A DNA stretch of 43,819 bases from Myxococcales bacterium (GCA_024222395.1 JAAEPE010000356.1:1-43819); one strand, 5' to 3'; shown: positions 7,106-18,016, numbered from the stretch's first letter. Notes: generated from the letters alone by a model not told the origin. Program-made: numbers and translations.

Positions 7106-10100
7106 TATGGAATCACCGTTCCCTCTCGCAACTCGTTGCGGAGCACTGGGTATAGATCCTGAGACACGAAGTCGTGCAGTCGCTCTTGGGCTAGCTGAGT
7201 CCACTCGTTTGAGATGCCCTGAGCCTTGGCTGCATCATTGACTGCATCCCACTGCTTCTGAGCCTGGTCCTCGAGGGGAGCGACCATGCTGTTGATGGCA
7301 TCCTGATACTTGAGCAAGTAGTCCTTGTCAGGGAACTTATCGTCGAGCTTGATGATGTCCTTCGGCGTTGGGATCTCCGCAATCTTCAAGGCCTGGAAGA
7401 AGCGAACATCGCCAACCCGCACACGAGCGGCAAGGGCCCATGGGCCAGAGTCAAACTTGGCGAGATCTAGATAGGCCTGCTGTGCATCGTCGGCGAACTT
7501 GATTAGGTCGCCCAGCACCTTCTTGGCTTCCTTCTCAGTCTTCGGCGCTCGCTTGATCTTGAAGGGCGCAAAGTCCTTCTGATAGTTGCGCTCGGCCTTC
7601 TCGAAAGCAAACTCAGCCGCCAGATCCGAGGCAGCTTCGTTCTTCGGGCTACCGACCTTCACCCAAGCGGATAGGGTCGCAGCCTTCGCTTTGGCGGCAT
7701 CTTTGGATTTGCCTGCCTTCTCGTATTGCTTGGCCAGGTCGTAGTAGGAGAAGACGTAGTCGTCCGCATTGATCGGCAAGTTGCCGTACTTCGAACGCCA
7801 CGCGTTATAGGCCCGCTCTTGGAGGCGCATATTCTTGGCGCCCTTCCAAACCCTGGCCACGGCAAATAGAGCACGGTCGGCTTTGCGAGAGTCGGTTTCG
7901 AGAGCTGCGTAGCGCTCGTAGAGCGAAGCTGCGCCAGTACCTTTGGCAGAGCGTGGATCCGAGTAAACTCTATCGAGTTCGCGAAGCACTGCAGCGTTGT
8001 AGAGAGCATCGAGTCGCATCTCTGCGGCTGTGCGATCACCCGCAGGAGGTTTGCGATTCTTGTTACTCGCAGCCTTAACAACATCCAGATAGACTGCCAC
8101 CGCATTGTCATAGTCGAACGCGCGGTACGATGAGACGGCCGTTAGATAGAGCGCCGGCAAGTAGTACTCGCTATCGCGAAATGCCGGGTTGGAGCTCTCT
8201 GTGAACTCTTTGAAGAGATAGACGGCCGTCTTTGGCTTGCCGCTCTTATCGTAGGCAATAGCACCGTTGTAGAGGGCGATCGGACGGTTGGCATCGTCTG
8301 CCGGCGCGGTCTTGTAGAACTTGTAGAAGGCCGATGCAGCTGCAGCGTAGTTCTGATCTTTGAAGAGCCCAACGGCCTCGCGGAACTCCTTAGAGCGATT
8401 CTGCGACTGAGCCAAGGCTACGTCGCTATCAGAACCGCACTTTGAGCTAATGAAGTCGTCGTTGGTCTTCCTAAACTTGTCGTCCTCGCCCTTCGCCTCG
8501 TAGATAGCGAGCAGCGCGTCCTTGGACTTGACCGCCTGGTCACTGCCGCAGAAACGATCCAGCGTGCCACGAAAGCGGGTTTCCGCGTCAGCAAAATCGA
8601 GATGGCGATACGAAATCAGCGCCGCTTCAAAGCCCATTACCGGCGCCGTTTGCGGATCGTTGACAAGCTTTTGGTAGTCGTCAAGAGAACCTTGGAGGTC
8701 CTTGTAGGCCTGAGGAATTGCCATCGGCGCAACGGGCTTCGGCATCGCCAGCAAGTCGTCGATGCTTGGCAGCGGCGGCTCGCTTACCGTTTGGTCCGCA
8801 AGCTGCTTGTCGAGTTCTTTTTGGTAGCACTGCACTACCGAGCGAGCGGCCTTCTCGAAGCGCTCTTCGCTCAGATGCCGGTGTTCGCGCACCCAAACGT
8901 AGTGCGGAATTGCCTCGACATAGTGCTCAGCAAAGAACAGAACTTCACCTAGGCGATAGGTGTACTCATAAGAGACATCCGAGGTCGGATTCTCTTTGAG
9001 GAAGCGCTCGTAGAGCCGAGCAGCCTTGATGTAGAGTTCGATGTAGTTAGCTTTGTTCTCTTCAGTCGGATCGAATTTCCACTCGGATCGAGCGGTCTGT
9101 GCAGACTTGTGAATGCTCTCCGCTGCGGCCCTGAGCATGCGCTCACCAATGCGGCGCTGGCTCTCCATCGCCGCGCGGTTGGTTTCGTTGGCGTTGTACC
9201 AATCGGTACCAGGGGCGTATGTCCCAGCCAGACGACCGGCTTCTTCCGCCGCTAGATCGCTATCACCCATCTCTTCAAACGCCGTCACCATTCGTTGATG
9301 AATCTCTGGGTTATCGGCAGCTAGAGGCCAGTGCTTCAGAGCTAGGCGCCATGAATCTGCAGCCTGGGGATAGGACTCGAGAATGCTGAACGTCTCGCCA
9401 AGCTGAATGAAGACATCACGGACGTGGGGCTCGTCGAGCCTGTCTTTATAGTGATTGAAGGCGCGGTCAAAACTCCGAACCGGATCGGGCTGCTCTTCTA
9501 TAGTCCACGGGTCGGTGAAGGAGATCGCGATGTATTGGATAGCCTCGCCGCGCAGGTCGAGTGGTGGCTCACCTTCGGCCATCAATCGATCGTAGTTAAC
9601 AACCGAGGCGTCGAAGGCGACAATGCCCTCCATGAAGTCATCGTTGCGGTAGTAGGACCACGCGAGCTTGTAGAGCGCCTCGGAGTAGAACTTACTCTCC
9701 TTGTCGTGAATGACCTTGTTGTACGCCTCGATGGCGCTGCCGAGTTCACCGGCGGTCGAGAAGTGCATATCACCGATTCCTCGAACCCAAGCATCCTGGG
9801 TGAGTGAGCGATTGTCGGTGAGCGGCTCACAACCTTCGTATTTGTTGCTAGGCGTAGCGCTCGATGGCTCGCCAAGCGCTGCGCGAGCGGCCGCCATGTC
9901 TGGAACGGGCTCGGGTTCGGCCAGCGGATCGTACTTGTTGCTGCAAACAAGCCCACGAAAAACCTGCAGGGCCTTGCGCTCAACTTCTGTCTCCTTGAGG
10001 TAGTAGCCAAGCAAATACAAAGTGCTGGCACGCTGGCGATAGTTGGGAAACTTCGTAGCGATTGCCTCCCACATCGCGAGGGGCTTCGAGTAATCCACCG

Positions 10101-10671
10101 ACGCCACTGGTTCTTCGTCGCCTAGATCGCCACCGAAGTCGATCTCGCCAAGTTCGGCCTCTTCATCGAAGCTCTGTTCGAACTCGTACTCGGCTTGCTC
10201 GAGGTAGAGGTCGGCGAGACGGAACATGGCGTCCGGCGTGAACTTCTGGTGATTAGGGTAGTCCTGGACGAACTTCTCGAGCAGCGCGATTGCGCTGAGG
10301 CGACGCTCGTATTGCTGGGTCTCGGCGCCTGCGATCTTTGCGGCATAGCGAGCCTCTAGACGGCTGCGGCGGTCTTTGTACTCGTTGCTAAGAATGGCCT
10401 GCATGCGACGGTGATGTTGGCCAGCGCTATGCTCGTAGCGTTTGAGATCTTGTTCGATCTCGGCGAGCACCTCGAGTTCTGCTGGCGTGTGCGACGGTAT
10501 CGCTGGAGCAGTCGATGGAAGTGCTGCTGGAATCGTTGGCGACGGAGTTTGCGGCACAGCCGGGCCACCGGGCTGCGCATTCGCAACCGAAGCTAGAGTC
10601 AGTGAAAAGCCGCCGGCCAGTGAGCTGCACAAGAAGAGGCGATGGGCGAGGGATTTGCCTATTGCGTTCAC
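7105..10671 (-). CDS. Large periplasmic TPR-repeat protein (GltD/AgmU-like)
   Basis: 1188 residues, starting at a GTG that overlaps the upstream stop (TAGTG at 10669-10673). A Sec signal peptide ends at ANA (about residue 32). A Pro-rich stretch, a coiled coil (about 65-125) and TPR-like helical repeats across nearly the whole remaining length follow, for example QKFTPDAMFRLADLYLEQAE, SEALYKLAWSYYRNDDFMEG, VFIQLGETFSILESYPQAAD and RPIALYNGAIAYDKSGKPKT. Size, signal peptide and place in the operon match GltD (AgmU), a periplasmic TPR scaffold of the Myxococcus Glt complex, described in ancestral, non-motility clusters too. No catalytic motif is seen. Confidence 0.75.
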   Translation of the reverse strand: MNAIGKSLAHRLFLCSSLAGGFSLTLASVANAQPGGPAVPQTPSPTIPAALPSTAPAIPSHTPAELEVLAEIEQDLKRYEHSAGQHHRRMQAILSNEYKDRRSRLEARYAAKIAGAETQQYERRLSAIALLEKFVQDYPNHQKFTPDAMFRLADLYLEQAEYEFEQSFDEEAELGEIDFGGDLGDEEPVASVDYSKPLAMWEAIATKFPNYRQRASTLYLLGYYLKETEVERKALQVFRGLVCSNKYDPLAEPEPVPDMAAARAALGEPSSATPSNKYEGCEPLTDNRSLTQDAWVRGIGDMHFSTAGELGSAIEAYNKVIHDKESKFYSEALYKLAWSYYRNDDFMEGIVAFDASVVNYDRLMAEGEPPLDLRGEAIQYIAISFTDPWTIEEQPDPVRSFDRAFNHYKDRLDEPHVRDVFIQLGETFSILESYPQAADSWRLALKHWPLAADNPEIHQRMVTAFEEMGDSDLAAEEAGRLAGTYAPGTDWYNANETNRAAMESQRRIGERMLRAAAESIHKSAQTARSEWKFDPTEENKANYIELYIKAARLYERFLKENPTSDVSYEYTYRLGEVLFFAEHYVEAIPHYVWVREHRHLSEERFEKAARSVVQCYQKELDKQLADQTVSEPPLPSIDDLLAMPKPVAPMAIPQAYKDLQGSLDDYQKLVNDPQTAPVMGFEAALISYRHLDFADAETRFRGTLDRFCGSDQAVKSKDALLAIYEAKGEDDKFRKTNDDFISSKCGSDSDVALAQSQNRSKEFREAVGLFKDQNYAAAASAFYKFYKTAPADDANRPIALYNGAIAYDKSGKPKTAVYLFKEFTESSNPAFRDSEYYLPALYLTAVSSYRAFDYDNAVAVYLDVVKAASNKNRKPPAGDRTAAEMRLDALYNAAVLRELDRVYSDPRSAKGTGAASLYERYAALETDSRKADRALFAVARVWKGAKNMRLQERAYNAWRSKYGNLPINADDYVFSYYDLAKQYEKAGKSKDAAKAKAATLSAWVKVGSPKNEAASDLAAEFAFEKAERNYQKDFAPFKIKRAPKTEKEAKKVLGDLIKFADDAQQAYLDLAKFDSGPWALAARVRVGDVRFFQALKIAEIPTPKDIIKLDDKFPDKDYLLKYQDAINSMVAPLEDQAQKQWDAVNDAAKAQGISNEWTQLAQERLHDFVSQDLYPVLRNELREGTVIP

Positions 10672-13067
10672 TATTTGCCTGCCGCTCGGTCAAAGAGCTC
10701 TTGCGCCTTCGCGTTGCGAATCTCGCGAATCACGTCGGCGAAGTTGGAATCCAGAGTTCGTCGCTCGCGAGCCTGATCAAGATTGAGGCGTTTGAGCGAT
10801 GTCTCGGCGCCTTCCTTGAGCGACCAAGCCACGTCGACAATGCCAACGTCCGATCGGATGAGAATGTCGTAGAACTTGTTGGATACGTTTTGGAAGCTGA
10901 GAGCGAGAACCTCACCACCAAGCCCACGTGACTCGGTTTCGTAGTTCAAGAACTCCTGCTTGTAGGCGCCGAGCTGTGCTTTCTCTTCAGCAAGAGCGCT
11001 GCGAATTTCACCGAGAGCCTCGTCGACGATGCCATCGATGGTGGTGTTTATGGAGTCGAGACCGGCAGTGGCTTTGCGCGCCCGCGCGGTGAGCCGGGTG
11101 ATGCTCTGCATCTTTCCCTTGTCGCCAGACTTCATCTTACCTGCCATCCGCTTCATGAAGTCATGCTCACTATCGAGGGCACTTCGCAAATCGCGGCGAA
11201 GGCGCTTGCGAAACTTCGCTGCCTCATCGCCTGTACCCGCGCGGTCTCTGGCCAGTGTGGAATCGCGGCGAATTGCGGCAAGGTCAGCACGCATCTCGTT
11301 GACGTCCGCGCGCATCAACTTCATCTCGTGGTTGATCTTCGAAACCTCTTCTGAATCAAGCTCTGAACCTTGATCTTGCACGTACTTCTCAAGCGCCACC
11401 AGTTGCGCCTCGGTTACATCGACAATCGTCGAGACCTCTGCCGCCCGCTCATCGAGCGAGGTGTAGCGACCGCGAGCCTTGCCAACACGCTCAGTCTCGC
11501 TAACGCCGCCGTCGGGCAACTCCGCGAGCGCCTTGGTGATGGCATCGCGAGCAGCCCGCAGCGAAGCGAGTTGGGAGTTCTCTTCGGCGCTAGCGTACTT
11601 CCCGGTAAGCGCTCGCTCGTGATTCGACAGCTCTGCCCTGAGGTCGAAGGTCTCTTCCAAGATCTCCGTACTGCGGAAGCGCTTCTTTGCGAGGTTCGGA
11701 AAGATGTTGACCTTCGATGGTGTATTGATGGCTGCCTCGAGACGCGCGATCGTCTTTTCGGCTTCGCCAATTTCGCCTTCGATTTGGCCGAGATCGGTCT
11801 CGATGTTGACCACGCGGGAGACGTCGGGTTGTTGCCGAAGCCAAGCGGCAGCAACTACTGGCAGTGTAGAAGCGACATCAAATGTCTCCGAGGAGCGCCC
11901 GCTAATTTGCTCGAGAAAGCCACTCGCGTCAGTTTGCTCGGCGATAAGTGCCTCTAGTTTCTCGTGAGATTCGCGGAAATTCTCGCGAGTAAAATCGAAG
12001 ACCTCAACAGCCTTGTCGTAGTGCTCTTTGCTGTTGCCCTTGCCCTCTTCGGCAATGCGCTGAGCCTTGCGAATGCGCAGGTTACCTTCGAGGATTCGTA
12101 CGTCGGGCATGCGCTGGGACGTGGGGTCCGCGAGAGCAAGGAGCTCTAGAGCCCTGAGCGCCTTGTCGAATTCCTTGTTCTTGACGTAGACCCAAGTGAC
12201 TTCGTAGAGCGCCTCATCGAAAAGATCCGATCGGCGCGAAATACGTAGGTACTCGTCTACTGCCTTTGATGGCTGATCACGCTCGTAGTAGAGGCGGCCG
12301 AGGGCCATGTGAGAAAGCTCTCCTACGCGCTTCTCTTCGTCGCTGGTGGCCTGCCTCTGCGAGAGGGTCTTGAAGGCATCTGCGGCGGCGGCGAGATCGA
12401 GTTTGGCGACGTGGGCGACGCCCATGAAGTACCTGGCCTGAGCAAAGTACTTTGACGATTGTTTGACCATGCCGAAGTGCTTGAGCGACTCGTCAAACTG
12501 GTCAAGAAAGTACGCATACTTGCCGCGAACATAGGGAACGGAGTCACGTAGCTCTTGCTGTGGCACTCGATCGAGGGCGCTGAGCCACTCGTCCACTTTG
12601 CTCGAGTCATCGAGCTTGAGAGTGAGCTCGATGAGCCGTTCAAGCCCTTGCTGATAGAACTTGGTGGCATTGCCGCGCTCGCTTACTAGGCGAATGAAGT
12701 ACGAGCGAGAGGCAACGTAGTCACCCTTTTGGAAGAGCGACTCTGCCAGGTAGTAGAGAGCTTCATCCCAAGAACGATGGGTCGGGTGTTTCTCGACGAA
12801 GTCGTAGAGCATGACAGCCGCATCGTCGTAGTTGCCAACGCCAAAGTTGACCTGTGCATCGATGAGCCGGCGATTGGTGAGGTCTTTCGTCTCGACCTTG
12901 CCAATATTCTTTGGGCGGTGAAGCCCCTGTCCGAGGTTTCCTACCTCTGCCTCAATGGTGATGAGCTTCTTAACAATCTTCTCAATTGCGCCCGCACGTG
13001 CTTGCCCAGCCTGAGCCGTGAGAGCACCGGCTGCGAGAGCAGCGGCTAGGAGTAGACGTCTTGACAC
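10671..13067 (-). CDS. Periplasmic TPR and coiled-coil protein of the envelope operon
   Basis: 798 residues with a clear signal peptide (MSRRLLLAAALAAGALTAQA..ARA). Residues about 60-330 carry TPR repeats (NFGVGNYDDAAVMLYDFVEK, EALYYLAESLFQKGDYVAS, YFMGVAHVAKLDLAAAADAF, ALYEVTWVYVKNKEFDKAL). The second half is a long alpha-helical coiled coil with few prolines (IEGEIGEAEKTIARLEAAIN, HEMKLMRADVNEMRADLAAI) and ends with KAQELFDRAAGK. The gene begins two bases after the upstream stop, and its stop overlaps the next start. In the Glt scheme it would best fit the additional TPR component (GltC-like), but that is a weak inference; the TPR fold and periplasmic location are solid. Confidence 0.72.
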   Translation of the reverse strand: MSRRLLLAAALAAGALTAQAGQARAGAIEKIVKKLITIEAEVGNLGQGLHRPKNIGKVETKDLTNRRLIDAQVNFGVGNYDDAAVMLYDFVEKHPTHRSWDEALYYLAESLFQKGDYVASRSYFIRLVSERGNATKFYQQGLERLIELTLKLDDSSKVDEWLSALDRVPQQELRDSVPYVRGKYAYFLDQFDESLKHFGMVKQSSKYFAQARYFMGVAHVAKLDLAAAADAFKTLSQRQATSDEEKRVGELSHMALGRLYYERDQPSKAVDEYLRISRRSDLFDEALYEVTWVYVKNKEFDKALRALELLALADPTSQRMPDVRILEGNLRIRKAQRIAEEGKGNSKEHYDKAVEVFDFTRENFRESHEKLEALIAEQTDASGFLEQISGRSSETFDVASTLPVVAAAWLRQQPDVSRVVNIETDLGQIEGEIGEAEKTIARLEAAINTPSKVNIFPNLAKKRFRSTEILEETFDLRAELSNHERALTGKYASAEENSQLASLRAARDAITKALAELPDGGVSETERVGKARGRYTSLDERAAEVSTIVDVTEAQLVALEKYVQDQGSELDSEEVSKINHEMKLMRADVNEMRADLAAIRRDSTLARDRAGTGDEAAKFRKRLRRDLRSALDSEHDFMKRMAGKMKSGDKGKMQSITRLTARARKATAGLDSINTTIDGIVDEALGEIRSALAEEKAQLGAYKQEFLNYETESRGLGGEVLALSFQNVSNKFYDILIRSDVGIVDVAWSLKEGAETSLKRLNLDQARERRTLDSNFADVIREIRNAKAQELFDRAAGK

Positions 13068-13069
13068 GA

Positions 13070-13891
13070 TTACTTGCCCTTGCTTCCGTCTCTAACGTTC
13101 ACCTTGAAGTCAAAGGCGGGACGCTTCTCGAGAGGAGTCGTTACGCCGCCGCGCTCAAAGGCGACAACCTCGATGTCGGTGCCCTTGCCCTCGGTCGCGG
13201 TGAAGGTATGGCTTGAGCGAACTGTGAACTTGTATTTCTTGAGGTACTTGAAGACACCGTAGCCGTGGCCTCGGTATAGGGCCAAGACGCTGATCGTGTG
13301 GCTGCCAGGAGAGATGGGACCTGTGAGAACGTCGAAGCTCTTGTTATTGTGCAGAGCACCACTGGGATCGTTGCGAGCGAAAATCTGCGCGCCGTCGAGG
13401 GCGTAGACAAGCTTCACGAGACGGTAGCTATTGCCCATCTTGTTTACGTGGCGAATGCCTGCTCGGGCACCGACGCCGCCGCCGAGCACCGCTTCCTTGA
13501 GCATGCCGACGCGAGCCTTGGCACGCCAGGCGCGTTCCTTGAGTGCTTGTACTCGTTGCTCCAGACGCCGGAGCCGAAGGTTGACGGGAACGTCTGTCGC
13601 GACAGGAGCCGGGCCGGCTTCCGGGGCCGGAACACCATCGGCTTCGGGCACGTCGCCTGGCTCGCCTTCGCCAGGAACTGCATCTCCCTCGGCTGGAGCA
13701 TCACCTTCGGCAAGTGCTGGTGTTCCCTCGTCGCCCACTGGCTGGGCGTATGCGACGCCCGAAACAAAGAAGAGAGTCAATAGAGCAGCTAGGCTGCATC
13801 GAGTAAGGCGATTCATCGTGCGCATTGCATTTTTCCCGACGTCCACAAGCTCGTGGACCTGTCCAACCAAGCGCTTAGTCAGACTGACCAT
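13070..13891 (-). CDS. First gene of the envelope operon: coiled-coil plus beta-domain secreted protein
   Basis: Up to 273 residues. A signal peptide (TRCSLAALLTLFFVSGVAYAQ) sits about 28 residues in from the outermost ATG. ATG 13825 or 13816 would give a normal-length leader, while ATG 13891 has AGAAG eight bases upstream; the start is therefore unsettled. After an acidic Ala/Pro/Glu linker comes a short coiled coil (LRLRRLEQRVQALKERAWR), then a beta-rich domain (SYRLVKLVYALDGAQIFAR ... SPGSHTISVLALYRGHGYG ... YKFTVRSSHTFTATEGKGT). The 'PGSHT' turn recalls PEGA-like extracellular modules. Proteins of this type head similar TPR/TonB operons in myxobacteria; the role is unknown. Two bases separate it from the next gene. 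Confidence 0.65.
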   Translation of the reverse strand: MVSLTKRLVGQVHELVDVGKNAMRTMNRLTRCSLAALLTLFFVSGVAYAQPVGDEGTPALAEGDAPAEGDAVPGEGEPGDVPEADGVPAPEAGPAPVATDVPVNLRLRRLEQRVQALKERAWRAKARVGMLKEAVLGGGVGARAGIRHVNKMGNSYRLVKLVYALDGAQIFARNDPSGALHNNKSFDVLTGPISPGSHTISVLALYRGHGYGVFKYLKKYKFTVRSSHTFTATEGKGTDIEVVAFERGGVTTPLEKRPAFDFKVNVRDGSKGK

Positions 13892-14043
13892 GCGGAGTAC
13901 TTCTCAAACTCCCCGCGAGCGCAAATTCGTTTGCAATATTTGTAACATCGCCGCTTTGGAGCGGCAAGAAGAGGGCCCAAGTGGATCGCGCGCGGAGGAC
14001 GAATCGACCGTCTCTCACGAATCGTGTGGGCCAGCACATTCGG

Positions 14044-14106
14044 GCAACGCTGCAATCGGGAAAGCAGGACCATCAGACCGAGCATTGTTTACGCTCGGCG
14101 GTCTAG
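14044..14106 (+). repeat. Truncated copy (right end, 63 bp) of the 162-bp dispersed element
   Basis: GCAACGCTGCAATCGGGAAA through to the terminal CGGTCTAG matches the right end of the full copies at 22827-22988 and 40304-40465 with only three differences by eye. The left 99 bases of the element are not recognisable here. The fragment lies in the 295-base gap between obgE and the envelope operon. That gap otherwise shows two small hairpins in the presumed operon leader (GCAAA-TTCG-TTTGC at 13921-13934 and GCCGCT-TTGG-AGCGGC at 13950-13965). Confidence 0.8.
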
Positions 14107-14165
14107 TGTAGAAGTCCAGACCTCAAGTCCAGGGACGTAAAATGCTCGCTGCTAGCTGTGTTGGA

Positions 14166-14186
14166 GAATAGGAATCTATCGCCTAT

Positions 14187-14188
<2 letters not shown>
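14166..14188 (-). terminator. Hairpin at the obgE stop codon
   Basis: GAATAGG and CCTATTC form a 7-bp stem around nine bases, overlapping the obgE TGA. There is no clear T run on the obgE side, so a terminator role is only possible. Confidence 0.3.
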
Positions 14189-16422
<2,234 letters not shown>

Positions 16423-16430
<8 letters not shown>

Positions 16431-17031
16431 GATTGACGGCGTATTCAAGCGACTTGGGCACACAGTGGCCGTGCGGGACTGCAGCTTGCAGATCGCAGCC
16501 GGCGAGAGGGTCGCTATTTCCGGCCCAAATGGAGCGGGGAAGTCGACGCTGCTCAGAATCGTGGCAGGGGTGATTGCACCAGATCGCGGGTCGGTGCGAT
16601 GGAAGGGAAGCGAGCTGCGCGGCAAGGGTCGACGCGACGTGGGCTATGTGCCGGAGGCAGCGGATCCGCCGGGTCATCTTACGGTTGGGGAACTCTTGCA
16701 TGTCATTGCGGCAACGAAGAGCTGCAAACCCTGTAGCCGGGAGCTTGTTGAACGGCTGGAGATAGAGGAACTCTTAGGTGCGCGTATTTTCGAAATCTCT
16801 CTTGGGCAGAGGCGGAGGGCTTGTCTTGCGGCGGCTCTTGTGGGGGACCCAGAGCTGCTGCTGCTTGATGAGCCGACCAATGGGCTCGACGCGGCGGCTA
16901 TTGCGATGCTTGCGGAGCTGCTTGTTGAGGACGCTGAGCGAGCGGTGCTCCTTGTGACACATGACGAGGAGTTTGCGGGGCAGGTTGGGACGCGGCGGGT
17001 GACGATGCGGGATGGCGGGGTTGAGGGTTGA
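16423..17031 (+). CDS. ABC transporter ATP-binding protein
   Basis: 202 residues from ATG 16423, chosen because GGAGG lies at 16407-16411 nine bases upstream; ATG 16414 would sit on the ribosome-binding site itself. The start overlaps the permease stop (ATGCTTGA). It has Walker A GPNGAGKST, a degenerate signature (ISLGQRRR in place of LSGGQ), Walker B LLLLDEPTNGLD and the switch His in LLVTHDEE. The short length fits a CcmA-like or ABC-2 exporter ATPase. Substrate unknown. The last codons are made of GGGTTGA repeats, so the C terminus may have drifted. Confidence 0.85.
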
Positions 17032-17045
17032 GGGTTGAGGGTTGA
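17018..17045 (+). repeat. Four tandem GGGTTGA heptamers across the ABC ATPase stop codon
   Basis: Four perfect 7-bp units run from 17018 to 17045. The second unit supplies the TGA stop (17029-17031). A unit of 7 makes each gain or loss a frame change, although stop codons recur inside the array. Confidence 0.8.
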
Positions 17046-17051
17046 GGCCGA

Positions 17052-17079
17052 AAAGCCAGACCCTTTGGGTACTGGCTTT
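17052..17079. terminator. Perfect hairpin between convergent ABC ATPase and rpmA
   Basis: AAAGCCAG pairs with CTGGCTTT, and inside it ACCC pairs with GGGT around TTT. On the minus strand the stem is followed by TTTTCGG, so it could end rpmA transcription; in the plus direction the tail is weak. Confidence 0.6.
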
Positions 17080-17109
17080 GTCGTGCGATGTGGGGCTTTG
17101 TTTGAAGCC

Positions 17110-17147
17110 CGGTCGAAGGGGGCGTTTCTAGTGAAACGCCCTACTCG
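17110..17147 (-). repeat. Palindromic repeat element, copy 1
   Basis: Read on the minus strand this is CGAGTAGGGCGTTTC, a short loop, GAAACGCCC and then CTTCGACCG. The stem is GGGCGTTTC/GAAACGCCC. The same layout, with compensating base changes, occurs at 17932-17970 on the other side of rplU-rpmA. Confidence 0.65.
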
Positions 17148-17153
17148 TAGCGC

Positions 17154-17203
17154 GGCGCTTTTCTTTGATAAGCGCCCGAGCTGGATAATTCCCTTTGGGA
17201 ATT
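17154..17203 (-). terminator. Two hairpins at and just after the rpmA stop
   Basis: AATTCCC-TTT-GGGAATT (17187-17203) overlaps the rpmA TAA, and GGCGCTT/AAGCGCC (17154-17160 with 17170-17176) follows in the rpmA direction. Neither has a good T run; together with the hairpin at 17052-17079 they probably end or protect the rplU-rpmA transcript. Confidence 0.4.
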
Positions 17204-17456
17204 AACTTGGAATAATGGCGACGCGTTTTTTGGAGCGGCCGTGGCGTTGAAACTCGACCTTTCCGTCGCAGAGCGCGAAGAGCGTCCAGTCTTTACCGGT
17301 TCCGATGTTCTCACCGGGGTAAATCTTGGTGCCGCACTGGCGAACAATAATGCTGCCGGCTGTGACTGCTTGCCCACCAGCGGCCTTGACGCCGCGCATT
17401 TTTGGGTTCGAGTCGCGACCGTTGCGGGTAGAACCCTGTCCTTTTTTGTGTGCCAT
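17202..17456 (-). CDS. rpmA: 50S ribosomal protein L27 (bL27)
   Basis: 84 residues, beginning directly with [19 protein letters not shown], the N-terminal tail that reaches the peptidyl-transferase centre. [21 protein letters not shown] and the DGKVEF strand are characteristic. The usual 'RLGVK' is RGVK here. There is no N-terminal cleavable extension as in Firmicutes. It lies 29 bases after rplU in the normal rplU-rpmA order. Confidence 0.96.
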   Translation of the reverse strand: MAHKKGQGSTRNGRDSNPKMRGVKAAGGQAVTAGSIIVRQCGTKIYPGENIGTGKDWTLFALCDGKVEFQRHGRSKKRVAIIPS

Positions 17457-17485
17457 GACTAGCCTCTATCTAAGTGTGCCACCCC

Positions 17486-17800
17486 TTACGGAGCGACCAC
17501 CTCGTTGATTTTGATGGACGTGTAGAGCTGACGATGCCCGTATCGGCGGCGGTAGTTCTGGCGGCGCTGGAGCTTGAAGACAATGACCTTCTGGTCTTTG
17601 CCCTGCTCAACGATCTCAGCTTTCACTGAAGCACCTTTGACCATGGGTCGGCCAATCTCGAGCTTATCTTCGTCGCTCACTAGGAGGACGTCTTCGAATT
17701 GGACTGGATCGCCATTCTCGCCTGGAAGCTTTTCCACGCTAAGGGTTTGGCCGGGTTCTACGCGGTATTGTTTACCGCCTGTTTGGATAACAGCGTACAT
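17486..17800 (-). CDS. rplU: 50S ribosomal protein L21 (bL21)
   Basis: 104 residues from ATG 17800, which has GGAG six bases upstream; the GTG at 17812 is in frame but overlaps that ribosome-binding site. [18 protein letters not shown] is the hallmark N terminus, and the basic [20 protein letters not shown] segment binds 23S rRNA. It is co-transcribed with rpmA. Confidence 0.96.
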   Translation of the reverse strand: MYAVIQTGGKQYRVEPGQTLSVEKLPGENGDPVQFEDVLLVSDEDKLEIGRPMVKGASVKAEIVEQGKDQKVIVFKLQRRQNYRRRYGHRQLYTSIKINEVVAP

Positions 17801-17835
17801 CGCACTCTCCACAAGGGTCTAAAAATGAGAATCGG

Positions 17836-17863
17836 CAGTCTAGTCGTGAGCTGGCTCGGGTCA
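17836..17863 (-). promoter_or_regulatory. Candidate sigma-70 promoter of rplU-rpmA
   Basis: On the minus strand, TTGACC (17858-17863) and TAGACT (17836-17841) are separated by 16 bases, about 35 bases before the rplU start. The match is decent but is the only support. Confidence 0.4.
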
Positions 17864-17904
17864 AGCTATTTGTAGGAGGATCAGCAATCCGGACCGCCCA
17901 TATC

Positions 17905-17926
17905 GGGCATTTTGCCTAATATGCCC
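17905..17926. other. Hairpin GGGCAT/ATGCCC between gatB and rplU
   Basis: A 6-bp stem with a 10-base loop in the 216-base interval between the end of gatB and the rplU start. No T run follows on the minus strand, so it is not a convincing terminator. Confidence 0.3.
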
Positions 17927-17931
17927 CACAC

Positions 17932-17970
17932 CGAGTAGGGCACTTCTATAGGAAGTGTCCTGTTCTACCG
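17932..17970 (+). repeat. Palindromic repeat element, copy 2
   Basis: CGAGTAGGGCACTTC-TATA-GGAAGTGTCC followed by TGTTCTACCG. It shares GAGTAGGGC, the TTC/GAA inner stem and the TTC..ACCG right flank with the copy at 17110-17147 (inverted orientation). Stem bases differ but still pair. Confidence 0.65.
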
Positions 17971-18016
17971 TGCCGACATACACAAGCGAACCACCCCCAA
18001 TCCCCGAGAGCCACGC

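Noticed and set aside
4101..13891. Calling the envelope operon a gliding-motility system
   Set aside because: Similar clusters occur in non-gliding relatives and no motor or adhesin gene is adjacent; only structural similarity can be claimed.
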